A stretch of DNA of 64,000 bases from Candidatus Thalassospirochaeta sargassi (GCA_028532855.1 JAQQAL010000024.1:62001-126000), one strand, 5' to 3'; shown: positions 23,556 to 32,517, counted from the stretch's first letter. Numbers and translations are program-made. Notes: generated from the sequence alone by a model not told the origin.

Positions 23556-24923
23556 ATGTATAATAGAAAAACGCATCGAAAAAACTATCTTGTAATGATG
23601 ACGACGGCTTTGGCCGCCGTTTTACTGTTATTGGGGGCATGTTCCTCCGCACCGAATACTCCTTCCTGGATAACCGATTATCCCGCTGATAATGCTTATT
23701 ACATCGGGATAGGCGGTTCTTCCACCGGAAACGAGGCTGAAGATAATGAGATTGCCCGGAAGAGGGCCATGTCGAATCTTGCAGCCGAAATTTCAGCGGT
23801 AATTATGAGCGAAGTAAACTATCGCACAACAGAAGACAACAAGGGTAATGTAGAAGAGCAGGCAATGGAAGAGATTACACAGCTTGTTGAACAGAACCTC
23901 AAAGCTGTTGAAACAGTCGATGCCTTCTATTCCCCCGAAACTGGTTACTGGTATTATATGAGACTCAACAAGGCTGAATGGCTTGCCATACAGAAGCGTG
24001 AAATGGCCGACATTGAAAAACGTGTTAAGAACCTTGTTGAACCGGTTTTAGGGAATAACGGCAGAACAATAGCGGAAATACTTCAAGTATTGGTTGACGG
24101 ATGGTCAATAGTTGCAGAATCTGCTTACCCCGGAATGATTGATTCTACCCTTCTGGGAGAGCAGGGGAAGCTGATTGATCTGCTTGAGAGGCAGATTGCC
24201 ATGCATATCGGAGCCCTTTCAATCAGAATAGTAAACGAAGAGATTTCAGCAGAAGCCGGCAGACCCGTAAATCTGCAATTTAATGTTACATCATCTAAGC
24301 CCAACAAGGCGGGGCAGTTGCAGATTGATTTTCTTGAACGCAACAGTGATGAATTATTAATCAGCTGTACTACCCCCTCCAGCGGCATGTACGACGATAA
24401 TATTGATCTGTCCGGTCTCACTCCCGGTAAGAATTTTGTTACTGCAGTGCTGAACACCGATATTTTAGGCTTTGAAGGAAAGCCGATTCAGCTTAATCCT
24501 CCGAAATCCGACTTCATGATTGACCTTCAGAAGATTAAAACCGGCCTTGCCCTGAATTATACCGGAGATATTGAAGAGCTTGAAAATGAAACCGGAATAT
24601 ACGGAACGGTAAAGGCCCTGCTGTCCGATACTCTCCCTGTAAAGATTGAAAGTACCGGCGGACACACATTTGAGATTGATTTCAGACTCAATTACCGAAA
24701 CGCTCCGCCAAATGATTATGGTTTCACCATCATCTATATTAAGGCGAATATTTCGATCATCAGAAACGGCGCCAATGTCTACACCTATGAAACTGAAGAA
24801 TTCAAGGGTGCGGGGCTGAACTGGACCCAGGCGAACCAGAAGGGGCTTGATAAGCTTTTTGAGGATTTCGGTGAATACTCAGAGTTTGCCGAAGATGCCA
24901 ACAAGGCATTCAGTATTGATTAA
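23556..24923 (+). CDS. LPP20-domain lipoprotein, long form
   Basis: 455 aa. Lipobox LLGAC with a signal of about 29 residues, then an LPP20-type domain (PSWITDYPADNAYYIGIGGS, ARKRAMSNLAAEISAVI, YYMRLNKAEWLAIQ) like the preceding gene. A further 250 residues of beta-rich sequence follow (for example GRPVNLQFNVTSSKPNKAGQ, PVKIESTGGHTFEIDFRL). GGGGG Shine-Dalgarno. The first 150 residues and the preceding protein look like paralogues. Envelope role unknown. Confidence 0.75.
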   Translation: MYNRKTHRKNYLVMMTTALAAVLLLLGACSSAPNTPSWITDYPADNAYYIGIGGSSTGNEAEDNEIARKRAMSNLAAEISAVIMSEVNYRTTEDNKGNVEEQAMEEITQLVEQNLKAVETVDAFYSPETGYWYYMRLNKAEWLAIQKREMADIEKRVKNLVEPVLGNNGRTIAEILQVLVDGWSIVAESAYPGMIDSTLLGEQGKLIDLLERQIAMHIGALSIRIVNEEISAEAGRPVNLQFNVTSSKPNKAGQLQIDFLERNSDELLISCTTPSSGMYDDNIDLSGLTPGKNFVTAVLNTDILGFEGKPIQLNPPKSDFMIDLQKIKTGLALNYTGDIEELENETGIYGTVKALLSDTLPVKIESTGGHTFEIDFRLNYRNAPPNDYGFTIIYIKANISIIRNGANVYTYETEEFKGAGLNWTQANQKGLDKLFEDFGEYSEFAEDANKAFSID

Positions 24924-25127
24924 ACCGGGTTTTTTTGAGTGAAGAAAGCGGCTGAGGTTTGAACCAAGGAGTTTCACCTGTCATTTGACTATAAGTCTGA
25001 ACCGGGTGAAGCTGCAGATATTAAGAAGCCGGGGAATATTTAAGAATTACTGTTTTGTGATAAGCCCAATACATCTGATTGAAAAATATCTGCAGCAGCC
25101 TTCCGTGCTTCTTTTGTCAAGGAACAC

Positions 25128-25156
25128 TTGATATTCATCTGCAAAACAGTTAATAT
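25128..25156 (+). promoter_or_regulatory. Promoter of the preQ1-riboswitch transcript
   Basis: TTGATA (25128-25133), 17-bp spacer, TAATAT (25151-25156). The expected start of transcription, about 25163, is just before the riboswitch. The 200 bp upstream (24924-25127) contain nothing else I can support. Confidence 0.55.
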
Positions 25157-25164
25157 CTCCATCC

Positions 25165-25202
25165 GGCGGTCGCAGTTACCCGCCTTAACAAAACGACGGA
25201 GG
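25165..25202 (+). ncRNA. preQ1-I riboswitch
   Basis: The stem-loop GGCGGTCGCAGTTACCCGCC (25165-25184) followed by TTAACAAAACG (25185-25195) closely matches the preQ1 class I aptamer, in particular my memory of the Thermoanaerobacter tengcongensis sequence (GGGTCGCAGTAACCC...TTAACAAAAC). The A-rich tail folds back as a pseudoknot. The GGAGG Shine-Dalgarno (25198-25202) directly abuts it, so ligand binding should hide the ribosome site: translational off-switch. The downstream gene is a queuosine precursor transporter, as expected. Confidence 0.92.
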
Positions 25203-25209
25203 CAAATTC

Positions 25210-25890
25210 GTGAATATTCTTCTATGGTTTATAATGCTCATTATAAACTTTTCCGCAATAATGCTTGCATACAGGCTCTGGGGTAAACTGGGGCTCTTCA
25301 TCTGGATACCGATATCGGTAATTGCAGCCAACATTCAGGTAGTAAAAACTGTTGAAATCTTCGGATTTATAGCAACTCTAGGCAACATTGTTTATGCTAC
25401 ATCCTTTCTTGTTACAGACATTCTGAATGAAAACTACGGTAGAAAAGACGCTTCAAAGGCTGTCGGGATAGGTTTTTTTGCATTGATTTCTATGACTGCA
25501 CTCATGCAGTTTGCGCTGATGTTTGTTCCGCATGAATCGGATTTTGCACATGACAGCATACAGACAATCTTCGGCATTATGCCGCGCATCGCGCTCGGCT
25601 CGCTTGCCGCCTACGCACTTTCTCAGCTGCATGATGTATGGTCGTATGATAGATTGAAGGAAAAACGACCCGGGAAGCGCTACATATGGATAAGAAATAA
25701 CCTTTCAACGATGATAAGCCAGCTTATTGACAGCCTCGTTTTTACCCTGATAGCTTTTGCCGGTGTTTTTGAAACTGCTGTGCTTATGGAAATAATGCTG
25801 ACTACCTATATGTTCAAATGGATAGTGGCTGCTGCCGATACCCCGTTTATTTATTTGGCCCGCGACTGGAAAGATAAGGGGATTGTATAA
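25210..25890 (+). CDS. yhhQ: Queuosine precursor transporter (YhhQ/QPTR family)
   Basis: 226 aa, GTG start placed by GGAGG seven bases upstream. Six or more membrane helices; family landmarks include TLGNIVYATSFLVTDILNENYG, RIALGSLAAYALSQLHDVWSYD and the IRNNLSTMISQLIDSLVFTLIAFAG segment (quoted in part). It imports preQ0/preQ1 or queuine-type precursors for tRNA modification. Controlled by the preQ1-I riboswitch in its leader. Its last 44 bp overlap the convergent purine nucleoside phosphorylase gene. Confidence 0.93.
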   Translation: MNILLWFIMLIINFSAIMLAYRLWGKLGLFIWIPISVIAANIQVVKTVEIFGFIATLGNIVYATSFLVTDILNENYGRKDASKAVGIGFFALISMTALMQFALMFVPHESDFAHDSIQTIFGIMPRIALGSLAAYALSQLHDVWSYDRLKEKRPGKRYIWIRNNLSTMISQLIDSLVFTLIAFAGVFETAVLMEIMLTTYMFKWIVAAADTPFIYLARDWKDKGIV

Positions 25891-26686
25891 TAGCTGAGAT
25901 CAGGGCTGCGAATTTTTCAGCTATGGCATTCCCCACCTCGTTTACCTCTTCCGCTGAAACAGGCTGTTCAAGAATACCGGCAGCCATATTGCTTATGCAG
26001 GAGATGGCAATCACTTTTAATCCGGCATGAGACGCTGCTATAACCTCGGGTACGGTAGACATTCCAACTGTATCCGCCCCTATTATCTCAAGCATTCTAA
26101 TCTCGGCGGGTGTTTCGAATGAGGGGCCGGACATCCATGCGTATACACCTTTTTGCAGACCGATTCCGAGCTTTGCTGCGGATTTCTCAGCTATATCAAT
26201 AAGCTCCGGAGAGTATGCCCTGGTCATGTCTGGAAATCGCTCTCCAATTGTAATATCGTTAGGGCCTATCAGAGGATTTTGTCCTGTCAGATTTATATGA
26301 TCAGTAATAAGCATTAAATCTCCGGGGGTAAATCTTCGATTGATTCCGCCGCTGGCATTGGTAAGAAAAAGAGTGCTGCATCCTAGTTTTTTCAGAAACC
26401 GTACAGGATATGTAATCTGCTCCATTCTGTAGCCTTCATAATAGTGAAATCTACCCTGTAATATAATTATTTTAATTTTGTTCAGGTAACCGCAAACAAG
26501 CCTTGATGTATGTCCCGGAGCGGTTGATTCGGAGAAGCCGGGGATTTCGCTGTAGGGTATTGAGATGCCATCCCTCATTCTGCCGGCAATACTGCCGAGT
26601 CCGGAGCCCAGCACCAGGGCGATATCTGGAACTTTTCCGATCCGTGTTTTTACCATATCACAGGCGGAATCAATAATATTATCCAA
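25847..26686 (-). CDS. punA: Purine nucleoside phosphorylase
   Basis: 279 aa, trimeric PNP family (inosine/guanosine phosphorylase). Landmarks: ALVLGSGLGS (phosphate site, 23-32), PGHTSRLVCG, LQGRFHYYEGY, LTNASGGIN, GPSFETPAEIRM and VGMSTVPEVIAA. The start codon is TTG at 26686, with AAGGAG at a good distance. Salvages purine bases from nucleosides in the cytoplasm. Divergent from moxR. Confidence 0.93.
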   Translation of the reverse strand: MDNIIDSACDMVKTRIGKVPDIALVLGSGLGSIAGRMRDGISIPYSEIPGFSESTAPGHTSRLVCGYLNKIKIIILQGRFHYYEGYRMEQITYPVRFLKKLGCSTLFLTNASGGINRRFTPGDLMLITDHINLTGQNPLIGPNDITIGERFPDMTRAYSPELIDIAEKSAAKLGIGLQKGVYAWMSGPSFETPAEIRMLEIIGADTVGMSTVPEVIAASHAGLKVIAISCISNMAAGILEQPVSAEEVNEVGNAIAEKFAALISAIIQSPYLSSRGPNK

Positions 26687-26724
26687 TGGGTTTCTCCTTA
26701 TTTTGTAAACATAATACTAAGCGA

Positions 26725-26775
26725 TTGACGATTTGTCCTGATATTTTTATATTTATTTGATATAAAAACATCAGG
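26725..26775 (+). promoter_or_regulatory. moxR-bat operon promoter within a long dyad
   Basis: TTGACG (26725-26730), 17 bp, TATATT (26748-26753). A near-perfect inverted repeat, CCTGATATTTTTATAT (26737-26752) and ATATAAAAACATCAGG (26760-26775), 15 of 16 positions matching with a 7-bp spacer, covers the -10 and the expected start site, and its right arm runs into the AGGAG Shine-Dalgarno (26773-26777). Because only the right arm should be transcribed, it is more likely a protein operator than an RNA hairpin. Confidence 0.65.
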
Positions 26776-26783
26776 AGTAGAGC

Positions 26784-27785
26784 ATGTCAGACAATCAGCC
26801 TATAATTTTGCCGGATAAAAGTATTGAGCTGCCGAAGGAGCTTAAAAAGATCCTGGAAATTGAAAAAGAAATCAGAAAGGTTCTGATAGGGCAGGATAAG
26901 CTTGTAAACCGTTTGCTGATAGGCCTTATCTGTAATCAGCACGTGTTAATTGAAGGGGTACCGGGGCTTGCAAAAACCCTCAGTGTGAGCAGCCTTTCTC
27001 AAACTCTTGGTCTTGATTTCAACAGGATTCAGTTTACCCCTGATCTTTTACCAGCCGATATAATCGGAACCCAGATTTATAACCCCAAAACTGGTGATTT
27101 TTCACCGAAAAAGGGGCCAATCTTCAGTAACATTATACTTGCTGATGAAATTAACCGTGCGCCTGCAAAGGTGCAGTCCGCTCTGCTTGAGTCAATGCAG
27201 GAGAGACAGGTTACAATCGGCGATGAAACCTGGAAACTTAATCAGCCTTTTATGGTGATGGCAACACAGAATCCTGTTGAGCAGGAAGGGACATATCAAT
27301 TGCCGGAAGCGCAGGTTGACCGTTTCATGCTGAAGGTTAATATCAGTTATCCCGACAGAGCTGAAGAACTGCGTATTCTCAGACTGATGGCTAAATCTGC
27401 ATCCGTACCGGAGATTGAAACAGTTGCATCAGCTGATGATATTTTAAAACTGCGCGATTTTCTTGATTCGGTTCATATGGAGCCTGCTATAGAAGAGTAC
27501 ATTGTTGATCTGATTCAGGCCGGACGGGAACCTGAAGTCTATGGTATTGAAGCCGGCCATCTTATCAAATACGGTGCTTCTCCGCGTGCAACAATTTATC
27601 TGACAATGGCGGCTAAGGCTTACGCCCTTCTAAAGGGCCGCATGTATGTAGTGCCCGGGGATGTACTTGATATTGCTTACGACGTACTTAGACACCGGAT
27701 AATCCCGAGTTATGAGGCAGAGGCAGAGGGACTGTCTTCGGAAAATGTAATCAGGATGATTATTGAAAAGCTTCCAATGCCATAG
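26784..27785 (+). CDS. moxR: MoxR-family AAA+ ATPase
   Basis: 333 aa, chaperone-like ATPase. Walker A GVPGLAKT (58-65), Walker B ILADEINRAP (about 115-124), sensor ATQNPVEQEGTYQLPEAQVD. First gene of moxR-DUF58-batD-like-batA-batB-batC-batD-batE. MoxR proteins act with von Willebrand factor A (VWA) proteins in folding or metal insertion of envelope complexes. Confidence 0.95.
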   Translation: MSDNQPIILPDKSIELPKELKKILEIEKEIRKVLIGQDKLVNRLLIGLICNQHVLIEGVPGLAKTLSVSSLSQTLGLDFNRIQFTPDLLPADIIGTQIYNPKTGDFSPKKGPIFSNIILADEINRAPAKVQSALLESMQERQVTIGDETWKLNQPFMVMATQNPVEQEGTYQLPEAQVDRFMLKVNISYPDRAEELRILRLMAKSASVPEIETVASADDILKLRDFLDSVHMEPAIEEYIVDLIQAGREPEVYGIEAGHLIKYGASPRATIYLTMAAKAYALLKGRMYVVPGDVLDIAYDVLRHRIIPSYEAEAEGLSSENVIRMIIEKLPMP

Positions 27786-27800
27786 TGACCGGATACTATT

Positions 27801-28685
27801 ATGCCGATGCCGATAGACAAAGAAATTTTGAAGAAAGTTGAGCTTATCCGCATTATGACCAGGCAGAGGGTTACATCCGTCTTCGCTGGTGAATTTGAAA
27901 GTGCATTCAAGGGTGAAGGTCTTGAATTTGAAGAGGTTCGCGAATATCAACCGGGTGATGAGATAAGAACAATAGACTGGAATGTTACAGCACGAACCGG
28001 GTATCCCCATATAAAAAGGTACCGGGAGGAGCGGGAACAATCTATTTATTTTCTGGTTGATGTTTCGCCCTCCGGAGAGTTCGGGAGCGGAGGGCGTACG
28101 CGTTCTGAGCTTGCAGCTGAAATAGTTTCTGTACTGTCTTTCTCCGCATCAAACAACAATGATCGCACAGGTCTGTTACTGTTCTCCGACAAGCCCGAAC
28201 TTTTTATTCCTCCTGGCAAGGGTATGACTCATACGATGCACATGGTGCGCGAAATGCTGACCCATAAGCCTGAGGGGCACCGAACCTCGGTTTCAGCAGC
28301 TCTCGACTATCTCGGGCAGGTAGCTCACAGGCGAAGCATTGTTTTTATTCTATCCGATTTTTATGATCCGGGATTTCACCGCCAGTTGAGTATTTCAGCA
28401 AGGCGACACGAGATAGTCTGTCTGTATCTATATGACCCTGCGGAAAAAAGCCTGCCTGATGGCGGTCTCGTATCTTTTACCGATTCTGAAACCGGAAGGA
28501 GTACTTTACTTGATACATCAAGCCGAAGGGTCAGAACAGAATACGAAAGGCGCTTTTATGAGCGGCTTGATATGCTTAGATCTACATTCAGCCGTTACGG
28601 TTGTGATTTTCTGGATATTGATATATCGGAAGAATACATACGAAGTCTCTCGGAGTTTTTTATCCGAAGGGAGAAGAGACGGTGA
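27801..28685 (+). CDS. DUF58-domain protein
   Basis: 294 aa. Typical DUF58 block: EFESAFKGEGLEFEEVREYQ, PGDEIRTIDWNVTARTG and IKRYREEREQSIYFLVDVSP, followed by a degenerate VWA-like fold (DVSPSGEFGSGG replaces a full MIDAS). Almost always encoded directly after moxR, as here (15-bp gap). Probably a cytoplasmic or membrane-associated partner of MoxR. Confidence 0.92.
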   Translation: MPMPIDKEILKKVELIRIMTRQRVTSVFAGEFESAFKGEGLEFEEVREYQPGDEIRTIDWNVTARTGYPHIKRYREEREQSIYFLVDVSPSGEFGSGGRTRSELAAEIVSVLSFSASNNNDRTGLLLFSDKPELFIPPGKGMTHTMHMVREMLTHKPEGHRTSVSAALDYLGQVAHRRSIVFILSDFYDPGFHRQLSISARRHEIVCLYLYDPAEKSLPDGGLVSFTDSETGRSTLLDTSSRRVRTEYERRFYERLDMLRSTFSRYGCDFLDIDISEEYIRSLSEFFIRREKRR

Positions 28686-29581
28686 TGATTCAACAGCAGG
28701 TGGAAACAGTTTTGAGATCCTTTATCCTGACGGGGATATTACTTTTTTCCCTGTTAGGCTGTGATGCGTCAGAAGATCTGACTGTGTCTTCTGATGTAAT
28801 AACTGATACTTATTCAAGGAACGGCTACAGTCTTGAGATTAGCTACCCGGGCCGCGATATAGAATTTGGAAGCCGCATAAATATAACTATAGGAATTAGC
28901 AGACCGGCTGGTAAAGATTACATCCTTCTGCCGCCGGAAACCGGCTCAGCCGAGCAATACGCCAATACTGTCATAACCGGAGTGGAGCAAAGCGGTCCGA
29001 TTATTGATTCTGATGGTCGGGCTGTAGACACATACAGCTTCTCTGTTGAATCCTGGCTGCCCGGTGAACTCATCTTTCCGCCGGTGAGCCTTAGCTTTGG
29101 CGAAGAACTGAGCTCAAAAGAAATTGTGTTTCAGGTGCTTTCAGCCTTTGACGAGGAGGAAGAGGCATCGCTTGAACCAATATGGCAGCCGAAACCGCGA
29201 AGCCGGATACCGGTATGGATAGTAATTGCTGCAGTGTTTGTAATCCTTGCCGCGGTATCAGCTGTATTGATACTTATTCGAAGGCGTAGAAACAGAGCAG
29301 CTTCAGCAGAGCATGAACCAGGTGCCGCTGAACTGATTGAACTGTTCCGTACGCAATACATAGACTATGCCGGGGAGATTGATCAGAGGGCTGCTTTTGG
29401 GGCTTTTGAGAGATTGCCGAACGCCTTTGTCCCGTCGCAGCTGAGAGAGATTGTCGATGCGGCAAGGTTTTCTTCGGCTGGCGTTTCACCGGCAGAAGGA
29501 AAAAGAATATTGAACGAGCTGTTTGAAGCCTATCTTGCAGCAGCTGTGGAGCCGGTCGGGGAGGCTGAAGATGATTTTTGA
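28682..29581 (+). CDS. Membrane lipoprotein of the bat cluster (BatD/DUF4381-like)
   Basis: 299 aa. The start overlaps the previous gene by 4 bp. The N-terminus has a hydrophobic signal with lipobox LLGC (about residue 27), an Ig-like extracytoplasmic domain (GYSLEISYPGRDIEFGSRIN and following), a membrane helix (about 177-200, IPVWIVIAAVFVILAAVSAV) and a basic RRRRNR stop-transfer followed by a cytoplasmic helical domain. Corresponds in position to the DUF4381 or short BatD-like gene of other bat clusters. Confidence 0.65.
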   Translation: MMIQQQVETVLRSFILTGILLFSLLGCDASEDLTVSSDVITDTYSRNGYSLEISYPGRDIEFGSRINITIGISRPAGKDYILLPPETGSAEQYANTVITGVEQSGPIIDSDGRAVDTYSFSVESWLPGELIFPPVSLSFGEELSSKEIVFQVLSAFDEEEEASLEPIWQPKPRSRIPVWIVIAAVFVILAAVSAVLILIRRRRNRAASAEHEPGAAELIELFRTQYIDYAGEIDQRAAFGAFERLPNAFVPSQLREIVDAARFSSAGVSPAEGKRILNELFEAYLAAAVEPVGEAEDDF

Positions 29582-30614
29582 ATCCCCATGGGCATTCGGA
29601 TTTATACCGGTGACGGTCCTGATCTTTATTATCATCATCCTGAAACGCCGGAATCCTGACGGCGTGTTTTTTTCAAGTTCTTATCCGCTTTCAGTCGGGA
29701 TAAAATCTCTTCGTCAGCGAATAATCTGGCTGCCGGCAGCGCTGCTGTTTCTCGGATGCCTTCTGCTTATTACAGCCCTTGCGAGGCCCAGAGAACGGCT
29801 TGATGAGACAAAAAAGGTAACCAATGGAGTTGCAATCGAATTTGTGATTGACCGCAGTGGGAGTATGGCCGCTGAGGTTGAAAACAGAGGTAGTTTCACA
29901 AGGCGCATCGATATTGTTAAACAGAATATGCTGGATTTTATAAATGGCGATGGAGAGACCCTTAGTGGAAGGCCGGATGATCTTATCGGGCTGATTGCCT
30001 TTGCTCGATACGCTGATACACTTGCGCCGCTGTCTTTATCGCATGATGTGCTGAAGGATTTCACCTCAGGACTTGATGTCGTCACTACAAGGGAAGAAGA
30101 CGGGACTTCAATTGGAGATGCTCTTGCCCTTGCCGCAGCCAGATTGAAAACGGCTGGAGAGAATAATGATCCCGACAAGGGATATGATATAACAAGCCGG
30201 ATAATTATTCTGCTTACCGATGGTGAGAGCAATGCGGGAAATTATACTCCAAGAGAAGCTGCCGCGCTTGCAGCTCAATGGGGTGTCAGAATATATGCGA
30301 TAGGTTTTGGCGGGACAGCATATTATGAAACGGACGGACTCTTTGGTAAACGTAAAATACCTGTCGGCGCATCTGTGGATGAAGCGAGCCTGCGTGAGAT
30401 CGCTGAAATTACCGGCGGAATATATTTTGAGGCCGACTCAGCTGAAGAGCTGGGTGCGGTTTACGAAGAGATAGACAAGCTTGAGAAAACTGAAATTGTA
30501 TCTTTTACCGAATACAAATACAGGGAGCTTTTTGTAAGTTTCGCGCTTGCCGCAATCCTTTTTCTGGCCGCCGGCTTAATTCTTGATTCAACAATTTTCA
30601 GGAGGCTGCCGTGA
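29571..30614 (+). CDS. batA: BatA, VWA-domain membrane protein
   Basis: 347 aa from ATG 29571, chosen because GGGGAGG (29558-29564) precedes it; the frame continues upstream to 29523 without support. Membrane helices near 6-25 and 45-68, VWA domain with MIDAS DRSGS (VIDRSGSMA) and TDGES, and a C-terminal membrane helix. Overlaps the preceding gene by 11 bp. Aerotolerance-type protein that probably forms an inner-membrane complex with BatB. Confidence 0.92.
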   Translation: MIFESPWAFGFIPVTVLIFIIIILKRRNPDGVFFSSSYPLSVGIKSLRQRIIWLPAALLFLGCLLLITALARPRERLDETKKVTNGVAIEFVIDRSGSMAAEVENRGSFTRRIDIVKQNMLDFINGDGETLSGRPDDLIGLIAFARYADTLAPLSLSHDVLKDFTSGLDVVTTREEDGTSIGDALALAAARLKTAGENNDPDKGYDITSRIIILLTDGESNAGNYTPREAAALAAQWGVRIYAIGFGGTAYYETDGLFGKRKIPVGASVDEASLREIAEITGGIYFEADSAEELGAVYEEIDKLEKTEIVSFTEYKYRELFVSFALAAILFLAAGLILDSTIFRRLP

Positions 30615-31663
30615 TTAATGACTTCATTTTTCTGAATCCCGCTGCCCTGACTATGTTATGGATACCCGCCGCTGTTGCTGTTGCGGGTGTTTATGGTCTT
30701 ACCAGAAGCCGGCGGATTATGGCAAAATTGATGGCTGCAGACTGTGACGGTGAAAAGACCGCCAGAACGCGTGGAACTGATGTTTTCGCTCGGAAAGTAA
30801 CGGGCCTTGTACTTATAAGTTCTGCGCTGATTTTGATCATTATAGGTGCGGCTCGTCCAAGCTGGAACAGCACCGAAACAATAGTTTCAAAAAAGGGTCG
30901 TGATGTAGTCTTTGTAATTGATGTATCCAGAAGTATGCTGGCCGAGGACCTGTACCCTAACCGGCTGGGGAGGGCCAGGCTTGCAGTTCTTGATGCGCTT
31001 TCAGTAATGGACGGCGACCGTGTGGGGCTCGTTGCATTTGCCGGTTCATCGGTTGTGAAATGCCCCCTCACAATTGATTACAGCTTTTTCAGGATGGCCG
31101 TAGAAGACTTGTCTCCTGACGCGGTATCCATCGGGGGCAGCATGATTGGCGACGCACTGCGTAAAACTGTAGAGGATGTTCTTGCAGGCGGGAGCGGCGG
31201 CTACCGGGATATAATTCTTATAACCGACGGTGAAGATCAGGACAGCTATCCTCTTGAAGCCGCTGAAATGCTCGGCGAACTCGATATTAGACTTATTGCG
31301 ATAGGGCTTGGTGATGAGAATGAAGGCCGGCGGATACCTGTGACTGATAAAAACGGCAATAAGGTTTTTGTTACTCATGAAGGTCAGGAAGTATGGAGCC
31401 GCCTTGATGCCGATACCTTGAGGAAAATGACTTCGGCAACACCCGGGGGGAGATATCTGAATGTATCTACAGGCACCTTCGATATGGCTGAAATCTATTC
31501 CTCACTTATAAAAACGCGTGAAGCAAGGTTTATCGAAGAAGAAACCTCAATTGACTATGAAGAAGATTTCCAATATTTTCTCCTGCCTGCAATGATCCTC
31601 GTTCTCTATTATATCTTTATAAGTTTTGCTTATCCGCAAAAGCAGAAGAGGAGGCGTAAATGA
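30611..31663 (+). CDS. batB: BatB, VWA-domain membrane protein
   Basis: 350 aa, GTG start overlapping the batA stop (GTGA). Two N-terminal membrane helices, VWA domain with VIDVSRSMLAEDLYPNRLGR (MIDAS DVSRS), ITDGEDQ and C-terminal helix (LLPAMILVLYYIFISFA). Paralogous to BatA. The MIDAS has Arg where BatA has Gly, as in other BatB proteins. Confidence 0.92.
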   Translation: MINDFIFLNPAALTMLWIPAAVAVAGVYGLTRSRRIMAKLMAADCDGEKTARTRGTDVFARKVTGLVLISSALILIIIGAARPSWNSTETIVSKKGRDVVFVIDVSRSMLAEDLYPNRLGRARLAVLDALSVMDGDRVGLVAFAGSSVVKCPLTIDYSFFRMAVEDLSPDAVSIGGSMIGDALRKTVEDVLAGGSGGYRDIILITDGEDQDSYPLEAAEMLGELDIRLIAIGLGDENEGRRIPVTDKNGNKVFVTHEGQEVWSRLDADTLRKMTSATPGGRYLNVSTGTFDMAEIYSSLIKTREARFIEEETSIDYEEDFQYFLLPAMILVLYYIFISFAYPQKQKRRRK

Positions 31664-32517
31664 AAGTATTGCGAACTCTATTGGCTTCAGCTTTTATTTT
31701 ATCCGCAGCGGGTTTGTCTGCAGCGGGACAGTCTGAGGATGATATAGCCCGTGCGCTAGCCGGTGGAATTGAGGCTTTTAATAATGGTGAGATAGAAGCA
31801 GCTGCACAGGAGTTTCGTGCGGCTGCCCGCTCTGAGAATGACGACATTGCTGCCGCCGGTTATTTTAACGAAGGGACTCTACTTGCTGCCTCGGCAGAAC
31901 AGATTGAAGACCCGGAACAGAAGCGCAGCATACTTGAAAATGCTTATTCTTCCCTTCAGAGGGCAGTGGAGATAGGAGCCCTGCCGAAACAGCAGCAGCA
32001 GTCGGCCCGGAAGAATATGGAGATTGTCAGGCGTGAGCTTTCAAAGCTTCCTGAGCCCACCGAAAAGCAGCAGAACAGTGAGGGGCAGCAAAGCAGTGAG
32101 GGACAGCAAAGCAGTGAGGGACAGCAAAATCAGTCCGGCAGTGATACAAGTGACGGAGGAACCTCTCCAGAGGACATTCTCCAGAAGCAGAAAGACCTCA
32201 GCCGCAGGACCCAAGACGGAGTAGGCAACGGTAGCAGTCTTGCCGATGAGCAGAAAAAACTTCAAAGAGCTTCGGAAGAAGAAGGCTTGAATGAAGCTGC
32301 AATCAACCAGCAGAAGGCAGCAGAAGCGCTTCAGGAGGGAGACCGCGAAAAAGCGCAGGATTACCAGAAGGCGGCCGAAAAGGCTCTTGCAGAGGCTTCC
32401 GGCGGAAATAGCTCTGAAGAAGCGGAGGCCATTCTGGATTCCGAGGCCGAAAATAAGGCAAAACGAAATCGACTTGATATCAAGGGAGGTATAGGTGAAA
32501 CTGATCGCAACTGGTAA
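31660..32517 (+). CDS. batC: BatC-like periplasmic TPR protein
   Basis: 285 aa, starts 4 bp inside batB. Signal peptide (MKVLRTLLASAFILSAAGLS). Residues about 27-130 are TPR-like helices (GIEAFNNGEIEAAAQEFRAA). Then comes a low-complexity Gln/Ser/Glu stretch with three EGQQSS-type repeats, then charged coiled coil. Fits BatC, the small TPR protein of the cluster. Confidence 0.75.
   Translation: MKVLRTLLASAFILSAAGLSAAGQSEDDIARALAGGIEAFNNGEIEAAAQEFRAAARSENDDIAAAGYFNEGTLLAASAEQIEDPEQKRSILENAYSSLQRAVEIGALPKQQQQSARKNMEIVRRELSKLPEPTEKQQNSEGQQSSEGQQSSEGQQNQSGSDTSDGGTSPEDILQKQKDLSRRTQDGVGNGSSLADEQKKLQRASEEEGLNEAAINQQKAAEALQEGDREKAQDYQKAAEKALAEASGGNSSEEAEAILDSEAENKAKRNRLDIKGGIGETDRNW
32074..32127 (+). 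repeat. Three 18-bp tandem repeats inside batC
   Basis: Unit AGCAGTGAGGGACAGCAA; copies at 32074-32091 (three changes), 32092-32109 and 32110-32127 (identical). Encodes the SSEGQQ repeats, in frame, so copy number can vary without breaking the gene. Confidence 0.9.

Noticed and set aside
24924-25127. Additional RNA element upstream of the preQ1 riboswitch promoter
   Set aside because: No stable conserved-looking structure, reading frame or terminator could be supported by eye.
28432-28764. 110-residue plus-strand frame overlapping the DUF58 gene
   Set aside because: It is another frame within a well-supported gene and has no ribosome site.
32074-32127. CRISPR-like short repeats
   Set aside because: The units are directly adjacent without spacers and encode an in-frame peptide repeat.
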